Below are positions 1 to 8,082 of a stretch of 64,000 nt of DNA, one piece after another. The notes under the pieces were generated by a model. The model did no database searches. It saw only the letters and a list, made by a program, of their open reading frames with translations, and was not told the origin of the DNA. A program made the position numbers and the translations under genes. Location: positions 1 to 64,000 of the forward strand of contig NZ_JABBJJ010000013.1 in NCBI RefSeq assembly GCF_012933655.1. Reading direction: 5' to 3'. The stretch is from Pyxidicoccus fallax (GTDB lineage: Bacteria; Myxococcota; Myxococcia; Myxococcales; Myxococcaceae). How positions within the stretch are numbered: position 1 is the stretch's first letter; every line of letters starts with the position of its first letter.

Positions 1-264
1 GCCCCGGACGCCAGCCGCCCCACGCCTCCGGGCGCCATGTTCGCCCCGCCGCCGGTGGACGATGTCAGCCTCATTCCCACCCTGGAGGAGGCGGAGCGCA
101 TGCTCATCGCCCGTGCCATGACGGTCACCAAGGGGCACAAGGGTCGCACCTGCCAGATTCTTGGAATCAGCCGGCCCACCCTGGAGCGCAAGCTCCAGAA
201 GTACGGTCTCGCACAGGGACAGGGTCCTCAGGTCCACACCTACCCCGTGAAGGACGCCTCGTGA
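1..264 (+). CDS. mrpB: NtrC-family response regulator, C-terminal end only (probable MrpB)
   Basis: The frame is open from the first base and ends in TGA at 262-264, so only about 87 C-terminal residues are visible. They form a Fis-type helix-turn-helix: a helix with AERMLIARAM, then the recognition part GISRPTLERKLQKYGL, the usual DNA-binding end of sigma-54 activators. The next gene downstream matches MrpC, and in Myxococcus xanthus mrpB (NtrC-like activator) directly precedes mrpC and drives it during starvation-induced development. The identity is therefore inferred from order plus domain type. The receiver and AAA+ domains lie outside the window. Confidence 0.8.
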   Translation, partial: APDASRPTPPGAMFAPPPVDDVSLIPTLEEAERMLIARAMTVTKGHKGRTCQILGISRPTLERKLQKYGLAQGQGPQVHTYPVKDAS

Positions 265-265
265 A

Positions 266-287
266 CACTGTCACGGCTCCGACAGTG
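266..287 (+). terminator. Short hairpin just after the mrpB stop
   Basis: CACTGTC (266-272) and GACAGTG (281-287) form a perfect 7-bp stem with an 8-base loop, starting two bases after the stop codon. There is no following T-run, so termination is only a possibility. Confidence 0.35.
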
Positions 288-298
288 ACGCGGCCGGT

Positions 299-346
299 TT
301 GAACGTTTCGTTCAACTTGATCAGACTGTTTGAACGTTCTGTTTCA
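299..346. promoter_or_regulatory. Twin inverted-repeat sites upstream of mrpC (candidate activator sites)
   Basis: A perfect inverted repeat, TTGAACG-TTT-CGTTCAA, lies at 299-315. A second, degenerate copy (TTGAACG-TTC-TGTTTCA) starts at 330, 31 bases further on, which is about three helical turns. Both lie 95-142 bases upstream of the sigma-54-like promoter at 441-455, as expected for enhancer sites of an NtrC-type activator such as MrpB. The assignment to MrpB is inference. Confidence 0.55.
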
Positions 347-440
347 GGTTTTGGACACAGAGCGGGGGGCGATGCGGGCCTGTAGCGCTAAGTACCCGGC
401 ATTACTCAATGTGTTCCCCCGGTGGCACTTCATTCCCGGC

Positions 441-455
441 TGGCACGTAACTTGG
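441..455 (+). promoter_or_regulatory. Sigma-54-like promoter of mrpC
   Basis: TGGCACG-TAAC-TTGG matches the -24/-12 consensus TGGCACG-N4-TTGC with one difference in the -12 element: GG at 442-443, ten bases, then GG at 454-455. Transcription would start near 467, leaving a leader of about 70 bases before the ATG at 536. A sigma-54 promoter agrees with the known dependence of mrpC on an NtrC-like activator. Confidence 0.6.
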
Positions 456-535
456 AAAAGGAAACCCCCGTTCGCCGCTGAAGCAAGCGGCCGGTCTTCC
501 CCACCTTTCCTTCTTCCTTCCACGGAGTGATTGCC

Positions 536-1282
536 ATGCACGGATTCAACCGCCCCCTCGGCCCCATCGGTTCCAACGTCGTGGCGCCGCTGCAGACGAC
601 CAGCTCCGGGATGATGGTCACCGCCAACAAGCTCATCCCCGGGCAGGAGGCCATCGACTTCAAGGGGTACTTCAAGGTCGAGTCCTTCCCGCACAACTCC
701 ACCATCTACCGCCCCGGCGACAACACGGACCGCGTGTACCTGCTGAAGTCGGGCCGCGTGCGCCTGATGCGCATTGGCAAGAACAGCACCCGCTCGGTGG
801 TGTCCATCCTCCGCCCGGGCGACCTGTTCGGCGAGCTGTTCCGCCCCGAGGGCACGCCCATCGAGGAGATGGCCGTGGCGGCGGGCGAGGCCGAGGTGTG
901 GAGCATCGAGGGTCGTGACTTCCGCGCCCAGCTGGAGGCCCGTCCGGCCCTGGCGGTGGACGTGGTCCGCGCCTACGCCGAGCGCGTCCGCTCGCTGCGC
1001 AAGCGCGTGCTGGGCCTGACGTTCAAGGAGGTTCCGGCCCGCCTGGCGGACACCCTGCTCACCCTGGTGGAGGCGCACGGCGAGCGCTGCCCGCACGGCG
1101 GTGAGACGGACCTGCGCGGCATCACCCAGCAGGACCTCGCGGACCTCGTCGGCGCCTCGCGCTCCTTCGTGTCCACGCTCATCAACGAGATGAAGCGCGA
1201 GGGCGTGCTCGGCAACGTCGGCCGCATCCTCTGCGTGCGCGACCAGAAGGCGCTGCGGAAGATCGCCTCCAAGGAGAAGTGA
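536..1282 (+). CDS. mrpC: Crp/Fnr-family developmental regulator MrpC
   Basis: The product is 248 residues, the length of M. xanthus MrpC, a transcription factor that controls fruiting-body development and acts with FruA. The N-terminal half is a cyclic-nucleotide-binding fold (YRPGDNTDRVYLLKSGRVRL, then GDLFGELF). The C-terminal half is a Crp-type helix-turn-helix (ITQQDLADLVGASRSFVSTL). ATG 536 is chosen because a GGAG lies 8 bases upstream; a GTG at 527 in the same frame has no good ribosome site. Residues 26-27 are Met-Met, which fits the described shorter form MrpC2 that lacks the first 25 residues. The cNMP pocket lacks an obvious canonical Arg-Ser/Thr pair, so a ligand is not implied. 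Confidence 0.9.
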   Translation: MHGFNRPLGPIGSNVVAPLQTTSSGMMVTANKLIPGQEAIDFKGYFKVESFPHNSTIYRPGDNTDRVYLLKSGRVRLMRIGKNSTRSVVSILRPGDLFGELFRPEGTPIEEMAVAAGEAEVWSIEGRDFRAQLEARPALAVDVVRAYAERVRSLRKRVLGLTFKEVPARLADTLLTLVEAHGERCPHGGETDLRGITQQDLADLVGASRSFVSTLINEMKREGVLGNVGRILCVRDQKALRKIASKEK

Positions 1283-1403
1283 GCCGTTACTTCCCGCGGT
1301 GACTCGCGGGAATGGATGCCAGACCTCGGGCCTGTCCGCGCGACCTTCGCGTGGCCGGGCCCGTGGCGTTTTCTGAGAGGCCGAGAGGCCGGGCCGCGCG
1401 GGG

Positions 1404-1890
1404 TGCATGGAACGTTGAATGCCCTGCTCCGTCCTGGACCGGACGATCTCCCACGCTCGTTGCACGGAACGTTCAGGGCCCCCCTGCCCGCCCCAGGTTC
1501 GGGCCCGGGCGCCACGCGCCTTGCACGAAACGTCAGGCCCCTGAGCCGCGCGGGGCGGCTTCCAGCGGACCACACGCGTTGCACGAAACGTCGGTGCGAA
1601 GGCGCGCGGAACGGGCGATGCGGGATGCACGAAACGTCGATAACCCGACGCGCCCCAGGAGCGGGGCGCGCACATCGCACGAAACGTAGACGCTCCGGCG
1701 CCCTGGGAGCAGGCCGCGCACACCGCACGAAACGTCGACGCGAGGGTGTGCGGCACGACGGCGCGGGTTACGCGAAACGTCAACGCGCCGCCGAGCGGGA
1801 GCGGACCGCGCACACCGCACGAAACGTAGACGCCCTCCGCTCACGGGGAGCAGAGGGCGTCCGGTGCTTCGCGGCGGTTGAACGAGACGT
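1404..1890. repeat. Array of about ten GCACGAAACGT-type repeats after mrpC
   Basis: The 607 bases between mrpC and the next gene hold no convincing gene. Copies of a GCACGAAACGT core begin near 1404, 1461, 1522, 1581, 1627, 1677, 1725, 1770, 1817 and 1880. The first two (GCATGGAACGT, GCACGGAACGT), the eighth (ACGCGAAACGT) and the last (GAACGAGACGT) are degenerate. Spacings are 45-63 bases. From about 1620 onward the intervening DNA is also alike (GGAGC and GCGCACACC blocks), giving imperfect tandem units of 45-50 bases. The last copy abuts the stop codon of the convergent hydroxylase gene. Long open frames across this array are repeat by-products. Confidence 0.7.
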
Positions 1891-3464
1891 CAGGCGCGCG
1901 GCGCGCGCAGCTCCTCCACCTCGGTGCGCAGCAGCCAGTCGTCCGGGAAGTCCGTGGCGGCGGCGGCGATCTGCGCCAGCCGCTCGGGCTTCACGGTGCG
2001 CGCCTCGCGCATCTGACGGACCTCGCGGTAGAGCGCGGCCAGCGACGGGTGCAGGGCCAGGGCCTTGCGCGAGCGCGCCTTCGCCTCGCCGTCCCCCTCC
2101 GAGAAGGCGCTCATCTCGCCGAACCACCGGTCCCACGTCTCCGGGTCCGCCGGCCCACCCGCCACCGACGGCAGGTGCGTGCTGACGAAGAGCTTCGTCA
2201 CCGCCGGCAGGTCCAGCTCGCGCCCGGCCAGCCGGCCGCGCAGCGCCAGCACCTCGCCACCGCCCGCGGCGAAGCCCTCGAGCACGAGCCCGCTCTCCAG
2301 CGCCAGCTTGAACGGCCCGCGCTCCGGCAGCGCCGCCTGCCCGAAGGCCACCAGCGCGGAGCCATTCCACGGCTTCTCTCCTCCCGCCTTGCCTTCCCGC
2401 GACGAGAGGATGGGGCCGTCCATGTACACCAGCGCCGTGGTGAGCCCCGAGGCCAGCGGCCGGGGCGCGGCCACCATCTCCAGCACCCGGCCCGTCACCT
2501 CGCGCCCGTCCGCGAGGACGAGGTGATTCACCGTGCGCGCGCGCCGCGCCTCCTCCAGCCCGAAGTCCCCGCCCCGCTTCCACGCCAGCGTGGACTCGAA
2601 CTCGCGCAGCACCTCGAACAGGTGCTCGAAGTCCCGCGCCACGAACAGCTGCGGCTGCATCCGGGTGATGTCGTAGTCCGTGTCCGCGCAGGCCACGCTC
2701 AAGGGCAGCTTCTTCACCGCCGGGGTGAGGCAGTGCTTCGCCTCGCCGATGCTGGACAAAATCCCCGCGCCATAGATGCGCGGACGCTCCAGGTCGCCGA
2801 TGAGGCCGTACTCCGCCGTCCACCAGTACAGGCGGCTGGCCCGCGTGCTCTCGCTGACGAAGCGGCGGCTCGCGCTCGCCGCCTCCAGCCGCGCCTGGGC
2901 GTGGGCCACCTCCTCCTCGCTGGCGTCCGGGTCCTCCTTCACCACCGACAGGTTGCGGATGGCCTCGAAGACGGCCTGGTCCTCCACGCTGGCGATGGAC
3001 TTGAAGCCCACCAGCCCGCACGCCTTGAGGTACTCCGCGTAACGGCGGTTGGCGATGATGGGCGCGTGGCCCGCGCTCTCATGGACGATGTCCGGCGCCG
3101 GCGTGTATTCGATGTGCTCATGCGTGCGGATGTCCGCGGCGATGGCCAGCACGCCCAGCGCCTGCAGCTCCGTGAAGACGGCCGGAGGGATGAAGCCGCG
3201 CACGCCCACGCACGCCCAGCCCAGGCGCGAGAGCTTCTCGTTCATCTCGTCCAGGCTGGGGATGCACTCCGAGCCGATGCCCGTCGCCTCCAGGCCCTCC
3301 AGGTAGACGGAGTGGGCCTTGTCCGCCAGGTGGCCGCGCAGCTTCCCCAGGATGTTGCGCCACACGGCCTGATCCCGCGCCGTGTACGCGGCATAGTCCT
3401 GGCTCACCACGAAGCGACGGAGGTGAGCAGGCAGGCGGGCTATGGTCCGTTCCGTGGGAGTCAT
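1890..3464 (-). CDS. phhA: Aromatic amino acid (phenylalanine 4-) hydroxylase
   Basis: A 524-residue iron- and pterin-dependent hydroxylase that converts phenylalanine to tyrosine. The 2-His-1-Glu iron site is visible: DIVHESAGHAP supplies His128 and His133, and WWTAEYGL supplies Glu218. The catalytic domain occupies about residues 1-300. The remaining ~220 residues form a C-terminal extension not present in the short (~260-290) proteobacterial PhhA; other bacteria have similar long forms. The ATG at 3464 starts MTPTERTIARLP; the frame is open further upstream, but that part is antisense to the LysR gene. The substrate could also be tryptophan or tyrosine, although phenylalanine is most likely. 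It lies downstream of, and on the same strand as, the LysR gene. Confidence 0.85.
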   Translation of the reverse strand: MTPTERTIARLPAHLRRFVVSQDYAAYTARDQAVWRNILGKLRGHLADKAHSVYLEGLEATGIGSECIPSLDEMNEKLSRLGWACVGVRGFIPPAVFTELQALGVLAIAADIRTHEHIEYTPAPDIVHESAGHAPIIANRRYAEYLKACGLVGFKSIASVEDQAVFEAIRNLSVVKEDPDASEEEVAHAQARLEAASASRRFVSESTRASRLYWWTAEYGLIGDLERPRIYGAGILSSIGEAKHCLTPAVKKLPLSVACADTDYDITRMQPQLFVARDFEHLFEVLREFESTLAWKRGGDFGLEEARRARTVNHLVLADGREVTGRVLEMVAAPRPLASGLTTALVYMDGPILSSREGKAGGEKPWNGSALVAFGQAALPERGPFKLALESGLVLEGFAAGGGEVLALRGRLAGRELDLPAVTKLFVSTHLPSVAGGPADPETWDRWFGEMSAFSEGDGEAKARSRKALALHPSLAALYREVRQMREARTVKPERLAQIAAAATDFPDDWLLRTEVEELRAPRA

Positions 3465-3556
3465 CGTTGTGCACCTCTGGCAGAATCTTCTACCCTCCAA
3501 CGATAACTCGTCTAGGCCCAAACGGAAATCCGGCAGAATTCGACGGCTTCGTCGTT

Positions 3557-4486
3557 TTAACGACGGAAGTTGGGCAGGCTGCGAATGCCGTCCAGGAGGC
3601 TGCGCGCTCCAGGGCTGAGCGAGCCGGTGGGCCAGAGGGCGACGACCTCCACGGCCTGGGGCTCCTCCTCCCTCAGCGGCCAGGCGCGGATGTCGTGGGG
3701 AAAGGGGTGCATCAGGCGCAGGTCCGGAGCGATGGCGCAGGCCTTGAAGGCCCGCAGCAGCTCGTACATGAGGAGGAAGCTCTCCGCGCGGGCCACCTCC
3801 ATCACCGTCACCCCATGCGTGGCGAAGCGCGCGCTGTTGGCGCCTCCGTAGGGGTCGTCCCGCAGCCAGTCGACGAAGGGCTGCCCCTCCAGCTCCTTCA
3901 CGTGCAGCGAGCGCCGGTTGGCGGCCTGCTCGACGAGCGGGTTGTCCGGCCCGGCAATCACGACGAAGGCCATGCGCAGCAGGGACTCGGCCTCCACGCC
4001 CTCGTGGGGAGGCAGCGGGGTGAAGTCCAGGGCGAGGTCCAGCTGCCGCGTCTGGACCTGGCGGATGAGCTCGTGGGGACCGCCGAAGCTCAGCACCAGC
4101 TTGAGGCCGGACGCGGCGGCCTCGCGCGCCACGTTGCCCAGCAGCGACAGGGACAGCGTGGGATTGAGGCCCAGGCGCACCACGGGCTCGGCGCTGGCCA
4201 GATCCCTCAGCCGCTTCATGTCCAGCTGGTGCAGCGGCGTCTGGGTGCCCGCGAAGAGGCGCTCGCCCCGGGCGGTGAGCTGCAGGCGGCGGCCGGGGCC
4301 GCGCTCCAGCAACGGGGCCCCTTCCGCCACGGCCAGCTCCAGGGCGCGGATGTGCTCGCTCACCACGGAGCGCGCCACGCCCAGGTGCTCGGCGGCGGAC
4401 TCGATGCTGCCGGCCTCCACGGCGGCGGCGAAGGACTCCAACCAGACCAGGTGCCGGACGAGCTTTCGCGGGGGCATGGGCTCCAT
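3557..4486 (-). CDS. LysR-family transcriptional regulator
   Basis: About 309 residues. The N-terminal winged helix-turn-helix is clear (ESFAAAVEAGSIESAAEHLG, then ARSVVSEHIRALE), followed by a substrate-binding domain with NPTLSLSLLGNVAREA and a late hydrophobic strand. ATG 4486 (MEPMPPRK) is preferred; a GTG at 4513 and an ATG at 4477 are in frame. It is transcribed toward the hydroxylase gene with a 92-base gap. That gap contains CGACG-GCTT-CGTCG (3541-3554), followed by GTCGTTTTAACGAC across the LysR stop. Control of the hydroxylase is plausible but not shown. Confidence 0.8.
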   Translation of the reverse strand: MEPMPPRKLVRHLVWLESFAAAVEAGSIESAAEHLGVARSVVSEHIRALELAVAEGAPLLERGPGRRLQLTARGERLFAGTQTPLHQLDMKRLRDLASAEPVVRLGLNPTLSLSLLGNVAREAAASGLKLVLSFGGPHELIRQVQTRQLDLALDFTPLPPHEGVEAESLLRMAFVVIAGPDNPLVEQAANRRSLHVKELEGQPFVDWLRDDPYGGANSARFATHGVTVMEVARAESFLLMYELLRAFKACAIAPDLRLMHPFPHDIRAWPLREEEPQAVEVVALWPTGSLSPGARSLLDGIRSLPNFRR

Positions 4487-4665
4487 CCTGGCACCGGCCT
4501 CCCAGTGGGACACGGGCGTTTTGTGGCCCGGAACCGGCGCCCGCGAGTGGACGGAAACCGCGCTGCTCGTGCGCTCCCCGGGCCCTCATGCTCCCTGGCT
4601 GGAGGACCGGCCGGGCTCCCGTCACTTCTTGAACATCCGCCCACGGCGGGCTAGCAGGGAGCGCG

Positions 4666-6567
4666 ATGTCACGAAAGCCCCACGCCCCTCCCGCCCTGGC
4701 AGGGCTCCTCCGCCGGCTGGACGAGGCTCGGCCCCTGCTGGGGCCCTCGCTGCTCTGGTGCGTGCTGCACGGACTGCTGTCGCTGGCCTTCTTCGGAAGC
4801 GCTCTGCTCTCCGCGGCGGGGCGACTGGCTCCGGCCCTGCGGCCGCTGGTGCTGGCGGGAGGCGTCGTCCAGGCGCTGTTCCTCGGCCTGCTCATCTTCC
4901 TGGTGACGCTGCCGCTGGCGCTGCTCGGCCGCCGCTACGCGGTGGGCGTGGCGGGGGTGACGGCGCTGGCGGTGGCGCTGTCCGGCGTGGACTCGCTCGT
5001 CCTGTCGTCCCTGGGCTTCCACATCAACGGCTTGGTGCTGGCGGTGGCGCTCCAGCCGCGCGCGCTGGCGGAGACGGGCCTGTCGCCCGTCGAAGTCACC
5101 CTGGCCGCGGCCGGTGCGTTGGCGTTGCTGGGGCTGGACGTGTGGGCGGGGGTCCACTTCATGCGGCGGGTGCGTGCCCCTCGCCGGGTGCTGGCGGCGG
5201 TGGGCGCGCTCGTCCTGCTGTGCACGGGCGAGCGGCTCTTGAGCGCGTACCTCATCTTCTCGCACGGAGGCGCCGTGCAGCATGCCGCCACCACCCTGCC
5301 CCTGCAGGCGCCGGTGCGGATGAACACGCTGCTGACGCGCCTCACCGGACACCCGCCCGCCGCGGGCCTGCGCCTGGGCGTCAGCCCCGAGGCCGGCGCG
5401 CCCGCGGCCACCATCGACCCGGCCGACGTGCGCTTCACGCGCCGGCCCGACATCCTCGTCATCCTCGTGGAGAGCCTGCGCGACGACTTCTTCCGCGAGG
5501 ACGTGATGCCGAACCTGTGGCGGCGGGCGGAAACCGGAACGCGCTTCATGCTCCACCACAGCGCGGCGAGCTCCACGGACTACTCCCTCTTCAGCCTCTT
5601 CTTCGGGCTGGAGGCCCAGCGGCGCGACGCGGTGGTGGGCGCCGGGCGCGCGCCGCTGCTCTTCCCCGCGCTGCGGCACAACGGCTACCACCAGGCCTTC
5701 TTCGCCGCCTCCTCCGTCGACTGGATGGGCCTGAAGGACACCGTCTTCCGCGACGTGCAGGGCGGCCTGCGCACGGACTACACGGGCCGCAGCCACCTGC
5801 GCGACGAGGCCATGGTGAAGGACGCGCTCGCGGTGGTGGAGACGGCGCCGGCGGACACGCCGCTCTTCCTCTTCCTGTTCTTCGCCGGCACGCACTTCGA
5901 CTACGACTACCCGCCCCGCTCGGCGGTGTTCTCTCCGGCCTGGAACGGCAAGGGCGGCCTCGCCACGGCGGGCATTCCCGCGGAGCACATCAAGGCGCGC
6001 GCGTGGAATGCCGCCTACGAGGTGGACACCAAGGTGGAGGCGCTGCTGTCGCGCATCGAGGCGGTGCGCGGCGCGCGGCCGCTCGTCATCTTCACCGGGG
6101 ACCACGGCGAGGAGTTCCGCGAGCACGGCCGCGTCGGCCACGCCAGCGACGTGACGGCGTCCCAGCTCCACGTCCCCATGCTCATCTTCGACGAGCGGCT
6201 CCCTCCGGGCGAGGTGGACGCCGTCACCGGCCACATCGACGTGGTGGCCACCCTGTTCGACCTGCTGGGCGACACGCATGACCCGTCGCTCCTGGGGGAC
6301 GGCATCCCCATGACGCGGCCGGATCCGGACCGCTACCTGCTCGCCACCATCGGCTGGGAGCCGCTGTACGCGCTCATCGGCCGGGAGCTGAAGGTGCGCT
6401 TCGGCGCCGGCCTCCCCGGCACGGAAATCACCGACGTGAAGGACCGCCCGCTGCCGGACGCGCGGGCCCGCTTCGCCGCGGAGGCGCCCCGCATCCTGCG
6501 GCGGCTGCGCGGTGGGGAGGACACCCCCGCGCCCGGGCCCGCCGCCGCGAGCCCGGCCACGCCCTGA
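4666..6567 (+). CDS. Membrane-anchored sulfatase / LTA-synthase-like phosphotransferase
   Basis: A 633-residue protein with about five hydrophobic segments in the first ~210 residues, then an alkaline-phosphatase-fold domain outside the cytoplasm. Metal-binding motifs are visible: DILVILVESLRDDFF at the start of the domain, AASSTDYS supplying the nucleophile Ser/Thr region, and FTGDHGEEF plus VGHAS near the end. This layout is that of the YejM/LtaS-type sulfatase-like family, which modifies envelope lipids or glycans; the substrate here cannot be told. A proline/alanine-rich tail ends the protein. The gene stands alone, convergent with the next one. Confidence 0.8.
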   Translation: MSRKPHAPPALAGLLRRLDEARPLLGPSLLWCVLHGLLSLAFFGSALLSAAGRLAPALRPLVLAGGVVQALFLGLLIFLVTLPLALLGRRYAVGVAGVTALAVALSGVDSLVLSSLGFHINGLVLAVALQPRALAETGLSPVEVTLAAAGALALLGLDVWAGVHFMRRVRAPRRVLAAVGALVLLCTGERLLSAYLIFSHGGAVQHAATTLPLQAPVRMNTLLTRLTGHPPAAGLRLGVSPEAGAPAATIDPADVRFTRRPDILVILVESLRDDFFREDVMPNLWRRAETGTRFMLHHSAASSTDYSLFSLFFGLEAQRRDAVVGAGRAPLLFPALRHNGYHQAFFAASSVDWMGLKDTVFRDVQGGLRTDYTGRSHLRDEAMVKDALAVVETAPADTPLFLFLFFAGTHFDYDYPPRSAVFSPAWNGKGGLATAGIPAEHIKARAWNAAYEVDTKVEALLSRIEAVRGARPLVIFTGDHGEEFREHGRVGHASDVTASQLHVPMLIFDERLPPGEVDAVTGHIDVVATLFDLLGDTHDPSLLGDGIPMTRPDPDRYLLATIGWEPLYALIGRELKVRFGAGLPGTEITDVKDRPLPDARARFAAEAPRILRRLRGGEDTPAPGPAAASPATP

Positions 6568-6577
6568 GGCCCGCGCG

Positions 6578-7174
6578 TCAGAAGCGGAACCTCACGCCCA
6601 GCGCCAGCGAGAAGAGCCCCGTCTCCACGGTGCCGGGGTCCTGGAGGAAGTGGATGATGCGGTAGTCCGTGGCCACCAGCTCGAAGTAGCCCTCCAGCAG
6701 CCGCAGCCCCAGCGCGGGCACCGGCCGCCCCGCGCCGGCCCCCAGGAGCAGCGCGGGCCGCAGCCCCGTCTTGAACCAGTAGTAGCCGTCCTCGTACCGG
6801 TCCGGCAGGCGCACGAAGTAGGCGTCACCGAAGGTGTAGCTGAACAGCATCCCCACCGTGAGGGGCCGCACGCTCCAGCCCTCCCACTCGAGGCGGAACG
6901 GGTGCAGCTGCCCCTTCAGCGTGAGCGTGAGGAAGTCCTCTCCCGCCACCAGCGGCGGCGCCCAGCCCAGCAGCAGCCCGGCCTCCACCGACTCGTCCAG
7001 GAAGGACCACCCGGGCCCGCCGGAGAACAGGCCGATGGAGCCCGCGAACTGGAACGTCGCATGGTCCGGCACGTACCAGGGCGGCCCCTCGCGCGACGGC
7101 TCCGAGAGCGCCGCGGTGGAAACCAGGAGGAGCGCCGCCACGAGGAACGCCCGCGAGTGCCAGCCCGCCGCCAT
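6578..7174 (-). CDS. Secreted outer-membrane beta-barrel-like protein of unknown function
   Basis: 198 residues with a clear signal peptide (about 1-25, ending near ALSEP). The rest alternates polar and hydrophobic residues, is rich in Gly, Tyr, Phe and Trp, and ends in VRFRF; a terminal Phe is typical of barrels inserted by the BAM complex. No family is recognised. Its ATG overlaps the stop of the phosphoesterase gene in TGATG, so the two are translationally coupled and probably work together at the envelope. Confidence 0.6.
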   Translation of the reverse strand: MAAGWHSRAFLVAALLLVSTAALSEPSREGPPWYVPDHATFQFAGSIGLFSGGPGWSFLDESVEAGLLLGWAPPLVAGEDFLTLTLKGQLHPFRLEWEGWSVRPLTVGMLFSYTFGDAYFVRLPDRYEDGYYWFKTGLRPALLLGAGAGRPVPALGLRLLEGYFELVATDYRIIHFLQDPGTVETGLFSLALGVRFRF

Positions 7175-7953
7175 CAGTAGAAGACCCGCTCCACCTGGAC
7201 GGACTCGCCCTGGACGCTGACCAGCAGGTAGTTGCGGTTCTCCAGCGAGTCCGCGACGAAGTAGCGCACGCCCTGGCGCTCATTGCTGTCGAACCGGTGG
7301 ATGTGCGCGTGGAAGGAGACGGACACCCCGCGCTCGGCCTGCAACGCCTCCAGCGGCTGGGACAGCGTCGCGTCGAAGTCTCCATGCCCCGGCGGCACAT
7401 GGGAGAAGGTGAACAGGTGCGTGAGGCCCGGCTCCGGCGTGAGCGCCTCGCGCAGCGCCTCCAGGTCCGGCACGTTGCCCGGGAAGCCGTACTCGCGCGA
7501 GTTGGAGTCGTAGAGGACGAAGCGGCTGCCCGCGTAGTCGAAGGAGAGGAAGGTCGGCCCGAAGGTCCGCCGGTAGATGTCCGCCCCGGTGCCCAGCACG
7601 TCATGGTTGCCGATGACGGCGAAGTACGGCACCGGCAGCTCCTCCAGGAGCCCGGCCGCCCACTCGTACTCCTTCGCGGAGCCGTACTCCGTCAGGTCCC
7701 CGAGCTGCACCACGAAGGCCACGTCCCGCCGCTGGATGTCCCTCACCGCCGCGGCGGACTCGTCCAGGAACAGCTGCATGTCCCCGATGACGGCGAAGCG
7801 GAACGCGCCCTCCCGGGTGTCGCGCCGCAGCCGCTCGAGCGAGCGGGCATGCCGGTCCCTGTCCCCCCCACGAAGCTCGTAGGGGTGGAACTCGAAGACG
7901 CCGCAGCTTCCACAGAGCAACAGGAGCAACGGCCATGGCATCCACCAGCGCAC
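7174..7953 (-). CDS. Calcineurin-like metallophosphoesterase, exported
   Basis: The metallophosphoesterase signature runs in order: FAVIGDMQL (GD), VVQLGDLTEYG (GDxx), VIGNHDVLG (GNHD), TFSHVPPGHG and FHAHIHRF (GHxH-like). The start is uncertain. GTG 7953 gives MRWWMPWPLLLLLCGSCGV, a short charged start and hydrophobic stretch followed by cysteines, suggesting a signal or lipoprotein anchor; a GTG at 8040 adds 29 residues of unlikely sequence. Length from 7953 is about 259 residues. It is the first gene of a two-gene unit with the barrel-like protein. The substrate is unknown. Confidence 0.75.
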   Translation of the reverse strand: MRWWMPWPLLLLLCGSCGVFEFHPYELRGGDRDRHARSLERLRRDTREGAFRFAVIGDMQLFLDESAAAVRDIQRRDVAFVVQLGDLTEYGSAKEYEWAAGLLEELPVPYFAVIGNHDVLGTGADIYRRTFGPTFLSFDYAGSRFVLYDSNSREYGFPGNVPDLEALREALTPEPGLTHLFTFSHVPPGHGDFDATLSQPLEALQAERGVSVSFHAHIHRFDSNERQGVRYFVADSLENRNYLLVSVQGESVQVERVFY

Positions 7954-8082
7954 GCCCGCGAGGTAACGGCGGACCCCGGGGCCTTCAACCCGCGATGCCC
8001 ACAAATCAATGGCGCCCCCGGGCGAAACCCGGGGTGCCATCGACTATCGGACACACGCTCCGGGCCCGGGAACGGCTGGCCC

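Noticed and set aside
344-1813. 489-residue minus-strand frame with repeated TFRA/DVSC motifs
   Set aside because: It runs antisense to mrpC and then through the GCACGAAACGT array. The repeated residues are just the translated DNA repeat.
1404-1890. CRISPR array
   Set aside because: Repeat cores are only about 11 bases and imperfect, spacers are related to one another, and no cas gene is near.
1890-4895. 1001-residue minus-strand frame
   Set aside because: Only the part from 3464 down is the hydroxylase. The rest is antisense or out-of-frame DNA of the LysR and sulfatase-like genes.
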